From NCBI GenBank assembly GCA_050084985.1, contig JBITNC010000001.1:123876001-123940000 (forward strand): a stretch of 64,000 nucleotides of DNA. The letters are read 5' to 3'. This DNA is from Nageia nagi (taxonomy: Eukaryota; Pinophyta). Each line of letters opens with the position of its first letter. The stretch's first letter is position 1. The position numbers and the translations under genes were made by a program. The notes beneath the pieces were generated by a model. That model searched no databases. It saw nothing but the letters and a program-made list of their open reading frames with translations, and was not told where the DNA came from. Shown here piece after piece: positions 58,084-64,000 of the stretch.

Positions 58084-59964
58084 TGATAGTGATGAATCTA
58101 GTAACACTGAGAAGAAGAATATGGTACTCGAGTAATCCCCCATTGAAAACAATAATAACCTTTTGTGAGGTTCCACCATGTGGACTACGGGGATTGATGT
58201 CTAATTATTTGTTAAATATCACAGACACCGGTCATAATACCAACATCCAACATGTGAGGTAGTTCCATTTGATTCTATTCCACATTTTCAAATTACGACT
58301 AGAATAGCACCTGGTAAGCTTAACAAAAGTTAGTTTGAACAGCTTTCACAGCTTCTATGATGACATATGCTCTTGATCTTCTCTAACTTCAACTGCAAGC
58401 TTTAGTGACTTGGATCATGTATCTACAGTGACTTCTTTACTTAACTTGTCTATCTTCTATCTTGATCGGTGCCATATTTGTCTATTTGATGGCTATTGTG
58501 CTTACTCGATCAATAGTCTACTTGATATATGTTTTCCATCAAATTTACTTGTTCTCCAGGCGCTTTCCATGCTTACCGAAATTAGATCTGGTGTTTAAGC
58601 TTTAGTTTGGTACTTGATTCAACTTCAGTCCTATGGTTTATGCTCTCATCGGTATGTCCATGTTTAATAAATACAGGAATTAGTATGATTTCTCTTATCT
58701 TCTATAGCTTACATCATCCTAATGTCATCTAGCGGTCGTTCCTTTGTATTTATCATTTGTCGGTACTCTCACATGGTCGCCTCAACACCTTCTCAGCTTA
58801 GGTATCGAATTCCGTGTAAATTTGGTAACCAACTCCTTTTTGACATCATCCACTGGCATCTCTTTGCCTTGTCTCATTTGCTGGTCCTTAACTTATTCAT
58901 CAGAGAGCCCTTTCATTCATGTTCTCCAGACTAAGTTCATTTTAGCATGTATTTGTTTTGGTGACATCAACTGTCGGTAACTCCTTAACAAAATTTCCCT
59001 TACTAATGCTTAATTTCGTAGCCATCTAGTCTCCTAGCCTAAGGTAGTGGTCTTAGTGTATTTTAAGCTACCATCGAGTTGATGACATCATGTGTTAGTT
59101 TCCCTTGAATTCTTCTTGACCATCTTTGTATACTGGTACTTAAAGCACTTCATCCTGCCAGCCTTCCATTCTCTCTACCGGACTTAGTATAAATTGGGCC
59201 TCTATCTTCATGTTTACGTCATGTGTCGATATCCTCTTCTGTGTTTGACTTTCCAGTCCTAAACGTGCAGAGCTTCAAACTATTTCACTTATAGTACCAA
59301 ACTTAGTTCATTTGGAATGGCCATGGATATGCTAACATCATGTATCGATAATCTCTGGCTTCTTCTTTTTAACTGGTGCTCAACTCTGTCAATACTTAAC
59401 TCCACAATAGCTACGGCTTGTTATCTTAGCAATTAGACTTAGTGTATTTTGGAGCATCAGTGCTCTACTGATGTCATCATCGGGAATTACTCCATTTTCT
59501 CTGTTCATCTATCGACATTCACGGTAAACATATGACCATATCATAAATGGTCAATAACATCTGGAAAATACCTGTTACTACCTGGTACTTCACATGTCTT
59601 CACTATTGTCACTCTCAATATTACTCGGCACTACATGTCTTCACTATCGGTACTCCCGGTACTACCTACTACTATATGAATATAATTCTTCTTCACTTCT
59701 TTTATATCCAACGCTATAATTCTTCTTCACTTCTTTTATATCCAACGCTTCATGTCTCTCACCCGACATGGCATGTGTATAATCTCCTGGTAGACCTCAA
59801 TCTCCTCACCCGATATGCTTCTCACTATGTTGAGAATAATGACAACAATAGAGAAACTCCATTCAACCGATATATTTGACTGAACCTACCGAATGCTATC
59901 CTTTGACATTGTGGCCTAAATACGCCTTTGAAAAAAATGACAATAATATAAACATGTGTCAACA
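58084..59964. repeat. LTR-like region with 120-135 base imperfect repeats
   Basis: From about 58840 a module with ACTTAGT-TATTTTGG then GATGACATCATGTGTCGGTA-like words recurs at about 58841, 58959, 59079, 59214, 59332 and 59466. The right end ATGTGTCAACA resembles the copia B LTR end (ACATGCTCAACA). A purine tract AGAGGGGAGT lies just before 58084. Boundaries and orientation are unresolved, since the two end clues disagree. No coding seen. Confidence 0.5.
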
Positions 59965-60655
59965 TACATTGCATACAAAAGTGCAAAGAACATCGCTTTC
60001 AAGGATATTGTATGATTTCAAGAAAAGGATAGTGTTGCAATGTTTGGATAAAGTATTGTCCAAAATTTTTTTTATCACTCACGATACAAAAAGAATATGA
60101 TTTCATTATGAATTGATTCTGTTATAAAATAAAATCTTGTTCGTAATGGGATTTTGTTTTAAAATGAAATCACATTCCATTCAAACATTTTATGTAATGA
60201 AATCTCCTTTTTAAATTTTCATCATATTTTGACTTGAATTTTGGCTTGGGAAAGGCATGGAATGTCAACCTTTAGCCTTGGACCTTCAAGTACATGGTAA
60301 GGGCAATGAAAAATCCTAACTTTTGATATATGTTTGATGCAGTTTTTGGTAGAATTTTTTCATGAAATTAAAACCTATTATAAATGAGAGTGTAGATTTC
60401 AAATATATAACTTTTCTTATAATTAGATTATATTTTCTATTTTTCATTTAATTTTCAATAAAATTGGTTTATAAACTTGAAAAATTAGCTTCTCTTGTTT
60501 TTTTAATAACTTTTTAGTTTTTTAGGAATTATGAACAAAAACATATATGAGAAAAATATACATATAATATTTTTTGGAAAAAGTATAAGTTTAAAACAAT
60601 AATTAGGGCTTGTAAAAATTTAATAAAAAATATTAATGCAAAAATGATATGTATA
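59965..60655 (+). repeat. Repeat K, copy 3 (first half)
   Basis: Aligns with 48536-49320, ending near ATTAATGCAAAAATGATATG, where repeat L begins. No coding content. Confidence 0.75.
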
Positions 60656-63182
60656 CCTTACGCCAGGATTTAATTTGGATCTTCACACTTTATTCATTTT
60701 AGTGCTTGTAGAAATAAAAATCTATACTAAATAAAAAATACATAAAATAATGTACACACATAGTTACCCCAGTTCAACTAATATGGTCTACATCCACTAA
60801 ATATCAATCATTATTGTAGAGTCCATTTTATAATGTCACTTGTATAATCCTTCTTGTTTCACTTTTTTGTTTATCGAAGCCGAATCACACGATCATTATT
60901 GTAGGATCTTCACTAAATTCATTTCTTGAAGATGACTCTCTTTTCAACAAAAGTCCTTGAGCATAGTTTCGACATCTATTGTCCAAGTATAATATCTTTA
61001 AAACTACTCTTTGTATTTTTATTTTTTTTTATCATGGTGATTGTGTCATCCATTTCTTTCTACCTGACAATAACCTTGTCCATGTTCTTTTTCATCTTCT
61101 ATGCAAGCTTGAAATGCACCTCCAATATTACTCTCATGGTTTTATTATTTTCCATTGTGTTTATAACAAAATGGATTCTTCCACATTCTTTTCAAACCTA
61201 TACTAACTCCCTCTCTCCCTCTCGAAAGGAAAATCCCACTAACAGGAATTTTGCTTTTTCCATACTCCATGTTCACTTTTATAACATTAACAGATTACAA
61301 TTTTAGATTTTATGGTTACATGGTGATAAGATAATATTTTCTTTAGTGGTTTTAGGTTGACTTGCATATGAATTTGAATTATTGACATTTCAATTTCAAT
61401 CTATAGGACCCATCTTTAGAATTACCAAATGAAGAAAATAAAGTGTAACCTTCTTCTCTAAGTAGAGATAAGTATTACCTACTTTTATAAGATTAATGTA
61501 CATCCTCTCTCATTAAAAGTACCAAAAAAATAAATATATTAAATTCTAAATCAAAATATCTTTCCTATGATGTAAAAAATATGAAAAATTGAGTTAAAAT
61601 GCAAAAGTTATGGCTATTTTAGTATCATATTATTTATCCTTCTATATTTGTAAATTAGGTCAATAATAGGTAACCATGCCCTACTAATTTCAATACCTTG
61701 GTCTCTATTAATATTATTAGAGTTAAGTTTAATTTCAATAGTTTCTCTAATTCTTCGTTCTTGGAATTTATCACATCTAACGAAGACTTCAATCTTATCC
61801 ATGAGTATATGGTGTTTAGTCTTATCTAAATGTTTAGCAAGGGTAGATTTGATTATTCTATTATATTATAAATCTACATACTTTTCTTTAACTCTTTCAC
61901 ATGTTAACCTACCTATTTCACCAATGTAACAAGTTTCCATAGCCACACATTATCTTATATACACCTTTATGGTGCAAGGTCTCTAAGTGCTCCTTCCTTT
62001 CATTAATATTTTAGCTAAATTATTATTTAAACCTTTGATATAAGGAAGGTAAGCTACCCTTATGTATAAATTAGTATTATTATTTTTCCTCCTTCAAAAT
62101 ATGCTCTCTCACCCTCACTACAATAGTCTTTCTCATTTGTATTCATGTAGCATTATTTTGGCTATTATATTCTCCTATTTTTTGGATTTTGTAAAATTGT
62201 CCAAACTACTTTTGGTGCCATTTTGTCATAACCACAACTTCATGATGATATTTTTAAATTTCATTCATGCATTCTTAGATATTTTTAAATTTCATATCCT
62301 TATTGGTAGCTCTTGGCATCATCATCAAGTTGGCCTTCAATGCAAATTTGCACCTAACAGCTGTCAAAATTTTGACCAAGTCATGAATAAAAAATGAATA
62401 TTTACCATTTTGTGAGCACCATAACTTTCAATTCTTTAATTAAATACCTTCAAATGGTAACCACATATCCCCCATAATACAAGGTACTAGTGATTCAAAT
62501 TTTAAGCTATGAATCAATCCAAGCTACTCTTGGTGAGTCCGTCATAGAGCTTTCCATGCATATTTTTTATTTTTTTATTATTAAATCCAAATTTTGAGAA
62601 GTCATAAATTACAAACCATAGCTTTGTTTCATTTACTATTTGAAGCATTGGAATTATTGAAGATAGCTCTTCAATATGGAAGAGAATAATCAATAAAGTT
62701 ATTAACTTGAAAAATAACCTTTTTTATGACTCCAAAATCCATTTCGGATCACTTATACTATTTTATGGACTTTTAGTCCCACAAAAGCCTTAGGATCAAA
62801 ATAATGAGGGAAATAATCCCAAAAAATGAAATATAGGTCTACTTCTTATATTGTCTCACATAATCTAAATTTGCTTGACAACTCAAGCATGTCACTTTGA
62901 ATTCTCAACAAAATAATATACAAAAGATTCTCCATTCCAACATAACTTCCCTAGTCATCACAACTACCGAGAAGATATGCACTTCTTCCCACCAGAATTC
63001 ATATTGAGATAAATATTACATTAGAAAGATTTTTCAATTGCTAATGAAATAAATGAAAATTTACCTCAACCTTTCATGCTTCCAATCCGTAAATCCACAA
63101 AAGCACCCATTCCACTTTTCAAATAAGCTCCATCAATTTCCAACATGACCTACTTTGACACTAACTTGATCCATAAATCCTA
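60656..63182. repeat. Repeat L, copy 1 (long unit)
   Basis: 60663-61338 and 62078-62225 match 63183-64000 in order. Shared words include CACTTTATTCATTTTAGTGC, CTTGAAGATGACTCTCTTTT and CTTGAAATGCACCTCCAATA. Copies start about 2.5 kb apart, in direct orientation. It could be a tandem repeat or two LTRs of an element. Bases 62226-63182 have no partner in the window because copy 2 is cut. The long hydrophobic plus-strand frame (60926-61306) is a T-rich accident in my view. Confidence 0.7.
61339..62077 (-). mobile_element. Penelope-like element fragment with GIY-YIG endonuclease
   Basis: The minus strand reads LPYIKGLNNNLAKILMKGRS (end of the RT part, near 62000-62050), GVYKIMCG at 61942-61965, after one frameshift CYIGEIGRLTCERVKEKYVD near 61890-61931, then STLAKHLDKTKHHILMDKIE and NRDQGIEISRAWLPII down to about 61660. 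This is the GIY-YIG domain of Penelope-like retroelements, which cuts target DNA. Repeat L copy 2 has an uninterrupted site, so the fragment inserted into copy 1. The 5' part is absent. Confidence 0.82.
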
Positions 63183-64000
63183 GTTCAGAATTTATTTTAG
63201 ATCTCACACTTTATTCATTTTAGTGCTTCTGAAAATAAAAATGCACACCAAATAAAAATATGCAAAATGATATACACATATAGTTACGTTTGACTGCTGT
63301 GGTTTACATCTAGCAGATAGTAATCCATTATTGTAGATTCCATTTTACAATATCATTTATATTATCCTTCTTGCCTAACTCTTTTATTTGTCAAAGTTGA
63401 ATAACATGATCACTATAGACTCTCCATTGAGTCCCTTTCTTGAAGATGACTCTCTTTTAAATGAAAGTTCTTGACCATAGTTGCACATTTATTATCCCAA
63501 CATGATATATTTAGAACTACTCTTTATCTTTTTTTTTTCATTATGGCTATTATGTCATCCACTTCTTTCTCCATGAACATAATCTTGTCCATATTCATTT
63601 TCTTATTCTATACAAGCTTGAAATGCACCTCCAATATTACTCTCATGGTATTGTTATTTTACATGGAGTTTACAATAAAATGGAGTTTTCTACATTCTTT
63701 TCAAACCTACACTAACTCTCTCACAGAAGAAAAATCCCACTAAAAGGAATTCCACTTTTTTCAGACTCCATGTTCCCTTTTATAATATTAAGGGATTACA
63801 AATTTGGAGTTTATGGTTACATAGTGATAAGACAATATTTGTTATTTTTCCTCCTATACAATATGCTCTCTCACCCTCATAACAATAATCTCCCTCATTT
63901 GTATTCTCATAGCATTGTTTTGGCCTTGTATGATTATAATTTTCTTTTTTTTTAGATTTTGCAAAACTATCAAAACTACTTTTGGTGCCATTTTGTCATG
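63183..64000. repeat. Repeat L, copy 2, cut by the window edge
   Basis: Matches copy 1 but lacks the Penelope-like insertion: after CAATATTTGTTATTTTTCCT it runs straight on, while copy 1 has about 740 extra bases there. Confidence 0.8.

Noticed and set aside
58722-58980. Two overlapping plus-strand frames with Cys and Trp
   Set aside because: They lie within the periodic LTR-like modules and overlap in different frames; no motif.
60926-61306. 126-residue hydrophobic protein, membrane-like, with a similar frame at 63471-63743
   Set aside because: T-rich repeat DNA gives Phe/Ile/Leu runs by chance. The minus strand is equally open in patches, and there is no conserved start or stop.
1-64000. 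tRNA, rRNA and organelle-derived genes
   Set aside because: I saw no cloverleaf with the conserved A/B box words and no rRNA or plastid stretch. The only tRNA-like words are the retroelement primer sites.

Overview
The window looks like gene-poor plant nuclear DNA, most likely from a gymnosperm with a large genome. It is AT-rich and almost wholly transposable elements: plant-type Ty1/copia and Ty3/gypsy LTR retrotransposons, L1-type LINEs, a degraded DNA-transposon-like gene, and a Penelope-like fragment with a GIY-YIG domain. Seven LTR pairs but only one clear solo LTR, plus the Penelope fragment (a class reported from conifers), point to a conifer-like genome. That placement is inference. 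No complete intact gene is visible; every coding region I could follow is interrupted.

1-36011 is one nest. An old minus-strand copia element (A) runs from a cut 3' LTR at base 1 to its 5' LTR at 34785-36011. Four younger elements split it, each with matching target-site duplications (TSDs): copia B (1968-13982, minus, TATAT), gypsy C (14423-21422, plus, ATTAA), gypsy D (22467-28494, minus, CATAT), and a non-coding LTR element E (28955-34046, plus, CTTTT). B carries a further layer: an inverted solo LTR (S, 2225-4748, TSD GCACC) inside its left LTR. The pieces of A between the insertions join in the order LTR, RNase H, reverse transcriptase, integrase, GAG-pre-integrase, protease/zinc knuckle, gag, PBS, LTR.

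36017-48322 is a second nest. A relic minus-strand gene (G) of about 3 kb starts near 48322 and ends near 36017. It is split by two defective Tat-like gypsy elements: H (42720-47283, TSD AGGTA, gag only) and F (37799-42372, TSD ATTAC, RNase H and integrase only). G shows motifs of a transposase-like protein class that I cannot name.

48323-56400 holds two converging LINE remnants and copies of a repeat family (K), one with good terminal inverted repeats. 56422-56617 contains a short stretch that resembles a host exon on the minus strand, unidentified. 57590-60655 holds duplicated AT-rich DNA, an LTR-like region with 120-135 base periodicity, and a third copy of K. 60656-64000 holds two copies of another long repeat (L), the first broken by the Penelope-like fragment.

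Mutation looks dominated by C-to-T and G-to-A changes. Stops in gypsy C are mostly TAG at positions expected to be CAG, plus TGA where CGA is expected, as methylated cytosines would give. The relative order is A oldest, then E and D, then C and B, then S, judged by eye from LTR divergence and nesting.
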